From: an uncultured archaeon
GTDB lineage: Archaea > Nanobdellota > Nanobdellia > Woesearchaeales > CAIVOO01
Direction of reading: 5' to 3'
NCBI GenBank assembly: GCA_903904885.1
Contig: CAIVED010000012.1
Coordinates: forward strand, 123,005-187,004
DNA: 64,000 nucleotides
How positions within the stretch are numbered: position 1 is the first letter of the stretch; each line of letters starts with the position of its first letter. A program made the translations under genes and the position numbers. The notes beneath the pieces are model-generated. The model did not search any database, was not told where the DNA came from, and was given only the letters and a program-made list of their open reading frames with translations. Positions 47,954 through 57,029 of the stretch are shown here, piece by piece.

Positions 47954-48135
47954 AAAAAACCTGGTTGCTGGTTCTTGCATTAATCTTGATGTTTTTTTCT
48001 GCTTTCTCTGCCTGAGTGCCATGCAAGAATTATATATCTAATTGCTGAAAGCAATTTATCGCAGGCCTGGCAATCAAGCCGAACAGAAAAAGCAATAATC
48101 CAGGCTAAGGCCTGCCCAGAAAACGGGATTTTGGG
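47954..48135 (+). repeat. Structured intergenic repeat, copy E
   Basis: Reverse complement gives AAAATCCCGTTTTCTGGGCAGGCCTTAG...TTGCCAGGCCTGCGATAAATTGCTTTCAGCAATTAG...TTCTTGCATGGCACTC...ATGCAAGAACCAGCAA. Confidence 0.88.
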
Positions 48136-48204
48136 TTAAAAGCCATTTCAATTAAACATGAAATAAACCAAAAAGTTATAAATACTTAACCTCATCATAT
48201 ATGC

Positions 48205-49062
48205 ATGTCTCTTAACCTGTCTATTCCGCAGCTGGACAAGAACAGCAACACAAAGGACTACGTTATTTCTGTTTTAAGCTATGACTGGCCCCTGACAATA
48301 AAGAAGCTTTACAATGTCATAAAGAAGAAATACGGCTACAAGGCAACCTACCAGGCAGTCTACAAAACTGTCCATGAACTTGTTAATGATGAGGTCGTTT
48401 CAAAAACAGAGGACGGCTACCAGCTCAATCTGGACTGGCTGAAGAGAATCCATGATTATACTGAGATTACCGAATCAAATTACTACGCAAAATCAAAGGT
48501 CAGCGCCATTGACGGCATAAAGGACTCAAAGACAGAGGGAAATTTCCAGGTGCTTACGTTCGAGAGCTGGTTCGATGTGGAGAAATACCTTTACTACCTG
48601 CAGAAAAACTACCTTTCAACCGCAGAGAAAAAAACAACAATTGTCCTGCACCACAACCATGAATGGCGGCCGCTGTTTTACCTAAGGGCAGAGTACAACT
48701 GGGTGAAGAAAGCCATAGAAAGCGGCCACAGGATTTTCTTTCTCTGTTCCGGCTCAACGGCCGCAGACAGCTGGGCTACCAGCTTCTACAGAAAAATGGG
48801 AGTGAAGGCGAAAACAGGGGTAAAATGCGCAGAGACCTGCGAGATTGTTGTTTTCGGCGATATTGTAGTGCAGATTTTTGTTCCGCCGGAAATAGGCTCA
48901 AGGCTCCATAACTCATTTGAAAAGGCAAAGGGAATAAGCGACCTAGAAATTCCCGGGCTGATAGCCAATGTCTTCGAGAAAAAAATTGACCTGAAGGTTG
49001 TCATCAACAAAGACAAGGCGCTTGCTGACCAGATAGCAGGGCAGACAATTTCAAGGTTTTAG
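48205..49062 (+). CDS. Winged-helix transcriptional regulator (putative)
   Basis: N-term SYDWPLTIKKLYNVIKKKYGYKATYQAVYKTVHELVNDEVVSKTEDGYQLN. Confidence 0.7.
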   Translation: MSLNLSIPQLDKNSNTKDYVISVLSYDWPLTIKKLYNVIKKKYGYKATYQAVYKTVHELVNDEVVSKTEDGYQLNLDWLKRIHDYTEITESNYYAKSKVSAIDGIKDSKTEGNFQVLTFESWFDVEKYLYYLQKNYLSTAEKKTTIVLHHNHEWRPLFYLRAEYNWVKKAIESGHRIFFLCSGSTAADSWATSFYRKMGVKAKTGVKCAETCEIVVFGDIVVQIFVPPEIGSRLHNSFEKAKGISDLEIPGLIANVFEKKIDLKVVINKDKALADQIAGQTISRF

Positions 49063-49110
49063 GATGCCCTCAAAATCATCACAGACTACTGCGAAAGAAA
49101 CCGCCTTGAT

Positions 49111-49218
49111 TTACTCGGGTAAAGGTTTTGCTTCCTTTTCCTCAGGAACAAACATAGAAAGAGGCTTGTTTTTCATTATTGCTTCGTAGCTGATTTTCTT
49201 GAACTTCTCTTTTGTCAT
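49111..49218 (-). CDS. Possible 35-aa small protein
   Basis: MTKEKFKKISYEAIMKNKPLSMFVPEEKEAKPLPE; no homology information. Confidence 0.3.
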   Translation of the reverse strand: MTKEKFKKISYEAIMKNKPLSMFVPEEKEAKPLPE

Positions 49219-49440
49219 AACGCGCCTCTCTACCTACAGAAAAGATAATGAAACATCCTATATAAGCATAGTTGCTCTTGAAAATAGCTCTTTCATAATA
49301 TAGTTTGATTGACAACATTCTCCCATTATAATGGGTTCAGGCAAACAATAACTCAAGCATAGTAAACAACTGCTGAAAATATTCTGCGGAATATATTTTC
49401 AAAAACAGCAATGTTTAAATATCAGCAACAATTACCAAAT

Positions 49441-49456
49441 TATCAACCGATTGTGT
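49441..49456 (+). promoter_or_regulatory. NrdR box 1 (degenerate)
   Basis: TATCAACCGATTGTGT, 11/16 identical to box 2, 16 bp upstream of it. Confidence 0.6.
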
Positions 49457-49472
49457 ATTTTCGCCAAAAAAA

Positions 49473-49488
49473 ACACAACCCGTTGTGT
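49473..49488 (+). promoter_or_regulatory. NrdR box 2
   Basis: ACACAACCCGTTGTGT, perfect palindromic arms matching the NrdR-box type ACACWATATATWGTGT. Confidence 0.75.
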
Positions 49489-49537
49489 TTGAAATTTTTA
49501 TCTCGGCGAAAGATTTTTTGCAGATACAACCTACAAT

Positions 49538-49981
49538 ATGAAATGCATCTATTGCGGAAACCGTGAAACAAGGGTTGCTGACAAGAGAGACATAAAGGAT
49601 TCGACAAGAAGAAGGCGAGAATGCACAAAGTGCAGGAAAAGATTCACAACCTATGAAGCGCCGGAATCGGTAAACATAACAATTGTAAAAAAAGACAGCC
49701 GAAGGGAGCCCTACCAGCGCGAAAAATTAACAAAGGGCATAAGGATTGCCTGCCAGAAGCGGCCAATAAGCGCTGACAGGATTGAAAAAATCGTTGCAGA
49801 TGTTGAAAACAGCATAAAGGAAAGGAAATCAAATGAAATCCCTTCCCAGATGGTTGGCGAGCTTGTCATGAAAAAGCTGAAATCAACAGACAAGGTGGCC
49901 TACATAAGGTTTGCCTCGGTTTACCGCTCATTTGAGGACATCAATGAGTTCGAAAAAGAGGTTAGGGCGCTTAAGAAATGA
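49538..49981 (+). CDS. nrdR: Transcriptional repressor NrdR
   Basis: MKCIYCGNRETRVADKRDIKDSTRRRRECTKCRKRFTTYE plus ATP-cone. Confidence 0.97.
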   Translation: MKCIYCGNRETRVADKRDIKDSTRRRRECTKCRKRFTTYEAPESVNITIVKKDSRREPYQREKLTKGIRIACQKRPISADRIEKIVADVENSIKERKSNEIPSQMVGELVMKKLKSTDKVAYIRFASVYRSFEDINEFEKEVRALKK

Positions 49982-50000
49982 ACATTAAACATTCAAAAAG

Positions 50001-52577
50001 GTGGTTTGGTTGCTTGACATAATACAAAGACAGAAAAACAAGCTTGAGGAGAAGAAGCATAGGCTTACGGAATCCCTTAATGTCCTTAAAGAATGGGAAG
50101 CCTACGAGGACAGGCGCCTTAGCACAATAGAAAAATTAAGAGACCTTCTCAGCTGGCCGATTCCTGACATGAAATTTGACGCCTCTGAAAACAGTGTCAC
50201 AGTTCTCCAGAAAAGATATCTTAGAAAAGACGAAAAGGGCAACATCATTGAAACGCCCGAGAAAAGGCTGTGGGATGTTGCGGTTTATGTTTCAATGGGC
50301 AGGGCCATTGCCGACCCCATGGAAAGCAAGGATTCAATATTCAAGCGGGCGGAGAAATACTTCAAGGCCATGGCTGCGAGGGATTTCATGCCCAATTCTC
50401 CAACTCTGATGAACGCAGGCAAGGAGCTTGGCCAGCTGTCCGCATGCTTTGTTCTTCCTGTCGGAGACAATACCGAGGAAATATTTGACGCGGTCAAGAA
50501 CACTGCGCTGATCCACAAAAGCGGCGGGGGAACCGGTTTTTCATTCTCAAGATTAAGGCCAAAGAATGACATAGTCTCATCAACAAACGGCGTTGCCTCG
50601 GGCCCGGTCTCGTTCATGAAGGTTTTTGACTCTGCAACAGAGGAGATAAAGCAGGGCGGCACAAGAAGGGGCGCCAACATGGGAATTTTGAATGTCAACC
50701 ACCCGGACATTCTTGAATTCATTGAGTGCAAGAAAAAGGGGGGAATCAGCAATTTCAACATTTCAGTGGGCATAACCGAAGAGTTCATGAGGCTTGCAGA
50801 GGAAGGGAAGGAATATGAATTGATAAGCCCGAGAACAAAAGAGGTTGTCCAGACGCTGAATGCGGCAGATGTCCTTAACAAGATTATAGAGGGCGCATGG
50901 AGAAACGGCGAACCGGGAATTGTTTTCATTGACCGCCTGAACAGGGACAATCCGACACCTAAGCTGGGAATGATAGAGAGCACAAACCCCTGCGGAGAGC
51001 AGCCATTGCTGCCCTATGAATCATGCAACCTCGGCTCAATCAACCTTGGGAATTTCATAAAGGGAAACTCCTTTGATTTCGAAAGGCTGAGGGAAGTAAC
51101 AAAAATGGCTGTTGAATTCCTCAATGACATTATTGACATCAACTTCTACCCAATGCCTGAAATCTGGAGAATGAGCACAGGCAACAGGAAAATGGGGCTT
51201 GGCATAATGGGCCTTGCAGACCTGTTTGTCAAGCTGGGAATAAAGTACGATTCAAACGAGGCGTTGAATATCTCAGAGAAGATAATGGAAACAATCCACT
51301 CTGCGGGATGGGAGCATTCAAGGGACATGGCAGAAAAATACGGGGCTTTCCCGAATTTCGCAGGGAGCACTTTTGCAGAGAGAAAAGAAAAGCCACCAAG
51401 AAATGCCACGATAACAACAATCGCTCCAACAGGCACAATAAGCATAATTGCGGGCGCTTCTTCGGGAATTGAGCCGTTCTTCGCAATATCATATGTCAGA
51501 AAGCAGGTTTTGGACGGCGCGCCAATGCTTGAGAACAATCCTGAATTTGTCAGGATTGCAAAGGAAAAAGGGTTTTACAGCGAAGAGCTGATGCAGGAGA
51601 TTGCCAAGACAGGGAAAGCAAGCGGAAACCCAAAGGTTCCTGCAAATCTGCAGGAGATTTTCCCCACTGCGCTTGAGATAGCGCCGGAATGGCACATTAA
51701 AATGCAGGCGGTTTTCCAGAAATACACAGACAATGCTGTTTCCAAAACAGTTAATTTCGCAGAGGGCGCCACAAAGGAGGACATTCTTGAGGCATACAGG
51801 CTTGCCTACAAGCTGGACTGCAAGGGCATCACGGTTTACAGGGACAAGTCAAGGCAGATACAGGTTCTTAATGTCGGCGAATCAAAACCGGCAAACACAA
51901 TGGAATTGAAGATTGCCGAGCTGAATGTGCTGAGGAAGATTGCCTACGGCGACAAGGATGCTGAAAAAAGGGGCAAGGTCCTGCCGGCACTCATACTCAA
52001 AGAGCCTGTGGGAGTTGATGACAAGATATACTGCACCCTTGCCTACCGGGTGGGAAAAATATGGGAGATATTCACCAGCTCAAAGACATTTGACTCCACA
52101 ACATACGAATTGATTAAGACAAATGCCATTCATATTTCCAGAAGGCTGCAGGTTGGGGAAAGCCCTATTGGGATTGCAGAGGATTTGATAGGAACTCCCG
52201 GCGCAGGTCAGGGCCATGACAAGTTCGGGGCAAATCTTTCAACATCCGATGCCGTGGGCCACAGCATTTCGATGGACCGGTTCAGGGGGCTTGAGGACTT
52301 TGACAAGAAGCTTGCAGACGCAATGATTGAGCTTGAGATTCTTTTGCTGAGAGGATTGATTGCCACTTACAATAAAAAGCTTGAGAAGGCGGAACTGATT
52401 GCCGACTACGCAACCAGGCTGAACGGCCAGGGCAAGAGGCTGATGCAGATGACGCTTCCCGCAGGAATGATGCAACGGAGACCATGCCCTGGATGCGGCT
52501 CCACAAGTTATACGACGATGATGAGAGAAGGCTGCGAGTTCAACACCTGCTGCTACTATTCTCCGAAGTGCTCTTGA
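50001..52577 (+). CDS. nrdJ: Ribonucleoside-diphosphate reductase, class II (B12-dependent type)
   Basis: ESTNPCGEQPLLPYESCNLGSINL, GTISIIAGASSGIEPFFA, C-terminal TSCPD-like region and CPGCGSTSY...C tail; GTG start. Confidence 0.92.
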   Translation: MVWLLDIIQRQKNKLEEKKHRLTESLNVLKEWEAYEDRRLSTIEKLRDLLSWPIPDMKFDASENSVTVLQKRYLRKDEKGNIIETPEKRLWDVAVYVSMGRAIADPMESKDSIFKRAEKYFKAMAARDFMPNSPTLMNAGKELGQLSACFVLPVGDNTEEIFDAVKNTALIHKSGGGTGFSFSRLRPKNDIVSSTNGVASGPVSFMKVFDSATEEIKQGGTRRGANMGILNVNHPDILEFIECKKKGGISNFNISVGITEEFMRLAEEGKEYELISPRTKEVVQTLNAADVLNKIIEGAWRNGEPGIVFIDRLNRDNPTPKLGMIESTNPCGEQPLLPYESCNLGSINLGNFIKGNSFDFERLREVTKMAVEFLNDIIDINFYPMPEIWRMSTGNRKMGLGIMGLADLFVKLGIKYDSNEALNISEKIMETIHSAGWEHSRDMAEKYGAFPNFAGSTFAERKEKPPRNATITTIAPTGTISIIAGASSGIEPFFAISYVRKQVLDGAPMLENNPEFVRIAKEKGFYSEELMQEIAKTGKASGNPKVPANLQEIFPTALEIAPEWHIKMQAVFQKYTDNAVSKTVNFAEGATKEDILEAYRLAYKLDCKGITVYRDKSRQIQVLNVGESKPANTMELKIAELNVLRKIAYGDKDAEKRGKVLPALILKEPVGVDDKIYCTLAYRVGKIWEIFTSSKTFDSTTYELIKTNAIHISRRLQVGESPIGIAEDLIGTPGAGQGHDKFGANLSTSDAVGHSISMDRFRGLEDFDKKLADAMIELEILLLRGLIATYNKKLEKAELIADYATRLNGQGKRLMQMTLPAGMMQRRPCPGCGSTSYTTMMREGCEFNTCCYYSPKCS

Positions 52578-52598
52578 TGTTTTCTTTTTTTATTCTAT

Positions 52599-52788
52599 AA
52601 AAATTCCGTTTGCTGGTTCTTGCATTATTCTGCAAGTTTGTTCCGCTTCTTCTGCGCGAGTGCCATGCAAGAAAATAATGTTTAACTGCCGAAAGCATTG
52701 AGGCAGTTTACTGCAGGCCTGACAATCAGGGCGAACAGAAAAAGCCTGGAGGAAGATTAAGGCCTGCCCAGCAAACGGGATTTTATTT
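52599..52788 (+). repeat. Structured intergenic repeat, copy F
   Basis: AAATTCCGTTTGCTGGTTCTTGCATTA...GAGTGCCATGCAAGAA...AACTGCC...GGCAGTT...GCAGGCCTGACAATC...GGCCTGCCCAGCAAACGGGATTTTATTTAAGG. Confidence 0.88.
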
Positions 52789-52838
52789 AAGGGGGAACAG
52801 AGAGAAAACTTTATTAATGGCAAAATATTCAGGGTGCC

Positions 52839-53534
52839 ATGGCACTTAGAGGCGTTATCGGGTTTCTGCTTGTTGCGGCAATAGCCCTGACTTTCAGCGC
52901 TTACATGTTCCACAATATCACTGTCCATGACACCGGCCAGAAGTTCTTCAGCAAGATGCTCTCTGACAAGATTTCAGAGGAAATCTCAAGCGATGACCTT
53001 AACAAAACAGAAAGGAATGTTAGGTTCCAGTGCAAAGAAACCGGCTCTGCAACAATAAATGCCACAAAGGAGCCGCTGAAGATTGACTGCTCAAAGATGG
53101 ACAAGATCCCTTTCAAGGAGCTGTTTGCAAACTCAATCTATGACAGCATTTACTACAGGGAATATGACTGCAAGGTTCTTGACTGCTTCGGCAGCACAGA
53201 CAAGATTTCTGCACTCATTTCCCAGCAGAATCACATGGCATACCTGTTTTATTACTGGTACCTTCTTGCCATTGACATAATCCTGGCAGTTTTGCTTTTC
53301 TTTGTATCGTCCAGCTGGCTGAAGAAGGCCAGCGGTTTTGGCTACGTACTGCTTATTTCAGGCTTAGGCGCTTTGCCGTTCTTTGTGACGCAGAAGGTTT
53401 TTGGCGCAGAAATGGCATTCATGAACAACATGCTCTATGCTCAGATAGTGATGCTTATTATTGGGATTGTTTTATTGGTTTTGGACACAGTTTTCAAGGG
53501 AAAAGAGGGTTATGAACATGAAGATAATTCTTGA
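52839..53534 (+). CDS. Membrane protein of unknown function
   Basis: 231 aa, N-terminal TM, extracytoplasmic Cys-containing domain, C-terminal TMs. Confidence 0.7.
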   Translation: MALRGVIGFLLVAAIALTFSAYMFHNITVHDTGQKFFSKMLSDKISEEISSDDLNKTERNVRFQCKETGSATINATKEPLKIDCSKMDKIPFKELFANSIYDSIYYREYDCKVLDCFGSTDKISALISQQNHMAYLFYYWYLLAIDIILAVLLFFVSSSWLKKASGFGYVLLISGLGALPFFVTQKVFGAEMAFMNNMLYAQIVMLIIGIVLLVLDTVFKGKEGYEHEDNS

Positions 53535-53727
53535 AATGGACAAATGCATCGGCTGCGGATTCTGCGAGGCAGTCTGCCCGCAGTATTGGGAGCTGAAGGG
53601 CGAGAAGACAACGCTCAAGGGCTCAAAGAAAGCTGGAAAGAACTACGAGCTTGATGTGAAAGAAGCCAGCTGCAATGAAGAGGCAGCAAATGGCTGCCCG
53701 GTGCAGTGCATTAAAGTGAAGAAATAA
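53512..53727 (+). CDS. Ferredoxin, single 4Fe-4S
   Basis: MDKCIGCGFCEAVCPQYW...GCPVQCIKV. Confidence 0.93.
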   Translation: MNMKIILEMDKCIGCGFCEAVCPQYWELKGEKTTLKGSKKAGKNYELDVKEASCNEEAANGCPVQCIKVKK

Positions 53728-53786
53728 GTTTGATATCCTAAATTATCAGATGATAACTAAAAATATCAAAGAAAAATAAAAAACAA

Positions 53787-55211
53787 TCACTCCTTCGTCT
53801 TGCCCTTCTTCTTGCAAAGGTAATCCGAATCCCAGATCGGCACAGTCAGCTTTTCAACTGCCTTGTCGAATTCATCAAGGGCTTTCTTGTAGTCCTTGGA
53901 CTTCAATGCCGCCTCTGCATCTGCATTTTCCCCCTTGATGTTTGGAGTTGCTATGTTTTTTCTCCAGTTGTCATAGTGGTCCCTTATTGAGCAGGGCATA
54001 AGCCAGTTGTCCTTTTTCTTCTGGTACTCATCCTGCCACTCCCGCCCGTTCCTGAAGAACTGCGACTGCAGCGCATCCCAGAGAGACTTGCCCTTTGAGT
54101 ACAAATCAACAATATTGTCAACATAGTACGGAACAAACACGCAGGGCATTATGTTCCCTTCCCAATTAATGTAAAGATATCCGCCTTCGCCGCCGTAGGC
54201 AACGCAACCGTCTGAAAGGACACCGCTGTTCCAGAAGTCAGCAACGCAATAGCTCTGCTTTTTCATTAATTCTTCCCACTTCTTGTAAAGCTTTATTCTC
54301 TGCTCAGGCGATATTGTAAGTTCCATGGATGTTCTCCCATGGCCTACTGGCATCAACTGGAACTGCCACATGTATGTGGCTCCCTGCTTGTTGAAGTAAA
54401 AGTCATAAAATTTGTCCTGCAAGAGCATTGCAGCATTCTTTGTTGTTGTGGTTACTGAAATCCCGAAAGGAACACCTGCTTCCCTCAGGTTCTTGAATGC
54501 CGCAAGAACTTTCTTGAATGCGCCAGGGCCCCTTCTCTCATCAGTTTCCTTTTCCATGCCCTCAACGGAAATTGCAACAGTAACATTTCCGCATTCTGCC
54601 AGTTTTTTTGCAATTTCAGGCGTTATGAAATGGCCGTTTGTGTAAACAAGGAAGAACATCTGGTCGTATTTTTTCCAGATGTCAAACAGCGTTTTTCCCT
54701 CATCCCTGTAAAGGAAAGGCTCTCCGCCGCTGATTGTCATGAATCTCTGGTAGAACTTGTTGCAGCATTCATCCACAATTTTGTCCACAACCTTGTAAGG
54801 CAGCGTCTTGAACTTGATATCCGCAACTGCAGCATAGCAGCCGGTGCACTTAAGGTTACACTTGCTTGTCGGTGAAAGAACAATAAAAGCAGGCACTTCG
54901 CCGTATTTCTTTTTGATTTCCGCTATTTTTTTAGGATCCTTGTTAAGGGCATTCCTGACAAAAACCCTCATCATCTTTCTCATTACTTCCTTTGAGATGT
55001 AGCCCTTGTCAACATTCTGCAAAGCGCACTTCAGCATTGACATGAAGAATTCGTACTTTTTCTGCATTACCGGCCTAATCTTGTCTTTTGAGTCCTCAAC
55101 AATTGCCTTGTGAAGCATCTTGTCCAGCTTCTTCATCAGAGGCGGCCTCAGGAAGTTCTTCGAATACAATATCTTTTCTACGACAAAAATGTAAAGATTC
55201 TCTTTAATCAT
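53787..55211 (-). CDS. Radical SAM protein
   Basis: SPTSKCNLKCTGCYAA, TISGGEPFLY, VYTNGHFI; C-terminal cysteines. Confidence 0.92.
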   Translation of the reverse strand: MIKENLYIFVVEKILYSKNFLRPPLMKKLDKMLHKAIVEDSKDKIRPVMQKKYEFFMSMLKCALQNVDKGYISKEVMRKMMRVFVRNALNKDPKKIAEIKKKYGEVPAFIVLSPTSKCNLKCTGCYAAVADIKFKTLPYKVVDKIVDECCNKFYQRFMTISGGEPFLYRDEGKTLFDIWKKYDQMFFLVYTNGHFITPEIAKKLAECGNVTVAISVEGMEKETDERRGPGAFKKVLAAFKNLREAGVPFGISVTTTTKNAAMLLQDKFYDFYFNKQGATYMWQFQLMPVGHGRTSMELTISPEQRIKLYKKWEELMKKQSYCVADFWNSGVLSDGCVAYGGEGGYLYINWEGNIMPCVFVPYYVDNIVDLYSKGKSLWDALQSQFFRNGREWQDEYQKKKDNWLMPCSIRDHYDNWRKNIATPNIKGENADAEAALKSKDYKKALDEFDKAVEKLTVPIWDSDYLCKKKGKTKE

Positions 55212-55289
55212 TTTAACCCCCTAATCTGGATAGGTTGAAAATGCCTCTTTATAAAGGTTTGCTTTTAAAAATATATACAATATAAATTT

Positions 55290-55802
55290 CTAACTTGCCT
55301 TGCCAAACTCAGCAATAGAAATCAGCCTGTCAGAAACCACCTTCTTTGACTGGCTGTCTATCTTGATATTCAGGGTCTTAAACGTGGCTGTAACAAAGGT
55401 AATATTCCATACCTGGCCTATTGGAAGGTGCTGCAGGATGGCTATTTTCTTTATTGGCTGGTCTGCAGGGTATTTGTCCCTCTGGAGCTTTTCTGCGATT
55501 TCTACGGCCTCACTCATCTCAATTTTGGCCTTTGACATATCCAGTGGCTTTATCACAGTTTCCTGCTCCTTGAAGACCTCTGCCTCAGGGGTTTTGGTTA
55601 TGCAATCTCCCTCCATGATAAATGTAGTGATTTTGTCCTTTTTTGGGTTGTAATACCCAATCTGGACGCAGTTCCTGTTGGCTTCGTCAAGCATGTAGAA
55701 AACATGGGTCAAAAAAGCGTCCTTGTTTTTGGATTTGAAGCCCTTGAATTCCTTTGAGGATTCCAGGGTTTTTATTTTGTCAAACATGCCCACATTAATC
55801 AC
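55290..55802 (-). CDS. Uncharacterized protein
   Basis: 170 aa ORF with upstream promoter-like sequence. Confidence 0.65.
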   Translation of the reverse strand: MINVGMFDKIKTLESSKEFKGFKSKNKDAFLTHVFYMLDEANRNCVQIGYYNPKKDKITTFIMEGDCITKTPEAEVFKEQETVIKPLDMSKAKIEMSEAVEIAEKLQRDKYPADQPIKKIAILQHLPIGQVWNITFVTATFKTLNIKIDSQSKKVVSDRLISIAEFGKAS

Positions 55803-55838
55803 GATGCATTTAAAAATCTTTTTCTATAATGCCAGTCT

Positions 55839-56372
55839 ATGGAACCAGAAAAAAAGCTTGAGGAAATAGCAGACTCACCTGTTCCTTCTACTGGCAAGAT
55901 TGCAACCATTGATACCGCAGCAAATATCACATATTCACTGGTTGTTGGAAGTTTTCTGGATTACTGGTCCGGCCTTAATTTGGCAGGAATAGCAACTTCA
56001 AGGGCATCTGCTACTGCTACGAACACTGTTACAGGCGGCCCTTACGGGTGGCTTAGGGAAAAATTATTCAGAATAACAAAAACAACAGAAAACAGCAGCA
56101 AAATCAGGCAAACATTAGTTGATTTAATAGCATTCAATAGTTTTCACACCCCAATGTATGCTGTAATGGTCGCAATTGGCAGTTTAGTTTCAGAAGGGCA
56201 TGTTAATTGGAAAAAGGTTCAGGATGGCGCAGAACACTTGGCAATAATTTCTCCAGTTATTGGGCCCACGATGGGCTGGTACATTGATGGCTTCAGAAGG
56301 GTTTTTGGTGTCAGAACTGCAGTTCAGGGGGCATATACCAGAAATACGCAGGATACAGGTCCAGAACAGTAA
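55839..56372 (+). CDS. AlaE-like (L-alanine exporter family) membrane protein
   Basis: SGLNLAGIATSRASATATNTVTGGPYGWLREKLFRIT...AFNSFHTPMYAVMVAIGSLV...GPTMGWYIDGFRRVFGV. Confidence 0.6.
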   Translation: MEPEKKLEEIADSPVPSTGKIATIDTAANITYSLVVGSFLDYWSGLNLAGIATSRASATATNTVTGGPYGWLREKLFRITKTTENSSKIRQTLVDLIAFNSFHTPMYAVMVAIGSLVSEGHVNWKKVQDGAEHLAIISPVIGPTMGWYIDGFRRVFGVRTAVQGAYTRNTQDTGPEQ

Positions 56373-56405
56373 TTATTTAAAACATTTTGGGTTAATTGGC
56401 TTAAT

Positions 56406-57029
56406 ATGGCAAATGAAAACACACATCTGTATCTTGCTTCAATAATAAGGAAAAGGCTGCCTAAAAGGCAGCGGGATATAATCGATAAGAATCCAAACCT
56501 TTACTATCTCGGGGCCATGGCTCCGGATATATTATTATACTCAAGAAAATTCAGGCCTCTTGAAAAAAGGCTGCAGTCGAGAGCAGTGATAAAGGATTTG
56601 GCAAAAAACTGCAGGAAGGAAGATTTGCCTTTCCTCTACGGCTACATAACCCACATAGAAACAGATGAGGTTTTCCATAAAGCCATACCAAAAGACACCT
56701 ATGAGCATTTGTATGCCGAAACCTCTGTTGACAAACATCTTGGGCTGAAAAAGCCCATGAGCGAGTATTTTCATCCTGAAATACCTCAGCCATTTGTCAA
56801 AACCGCAAAAATCCCCGGAAAAACTTTCCTGAGAATCCTGAAGCGGCAGATGTGGCTCAATAAAATATTCCTTAGGTCAGGATTTTGGTATCATTTTGCG
56901 CCGAGGGTGGTAAAGCCAATGTTCCATAAATACGTAAAGATTTTGAAACTGCCGAAGGATGTTGACAAACTGCTGAAAAAATCAGTGGAAAATTCGGTAA
57001 GGGAGATTAAAAAATGCGCCCAGAACTGA
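56406..57029 (+). CDS. Zinc-dependent phospholipase C-like protein
   Basis: ENTHLYLASIIRKRL...YYLGAMAPDILLYS...LPFLYGYITHIETDEVFHKAI. Confidence 0.75.
   Translation: MANENTHLYLASIIRKRLPKRQRDIIDKNPNLYYLGAMAPDILLYSRKFRPLEKRLQSRAVIKDLAKNCRKEDLPFLYGYITHIETDEVFHKAIPKDTYEHLYAETSVDKHLGLKKPMSEYFHPEIPQPFVKTAKIPGKTFLRILKRQMWLNKIFLRSGFWYHFAPRVVKPMFHKYVKILKLPKDVDKLLKKSVENSVREIKKCAQN

Noticed and set aside
50285-50983. Minus-strand 232-aa ORF
   Set aside because: Antisense to the ribonucleotide reductase coding sequence.
6410-52788. Repeat family as tRNA, C/D-box or H/ACA sRNA
   Set aside because: No tRNA cloverleaf or T-loop consensus, no RUGAUGA/CUGA boxes, and no ACA box at a fixed distance from the 3' end were seen.
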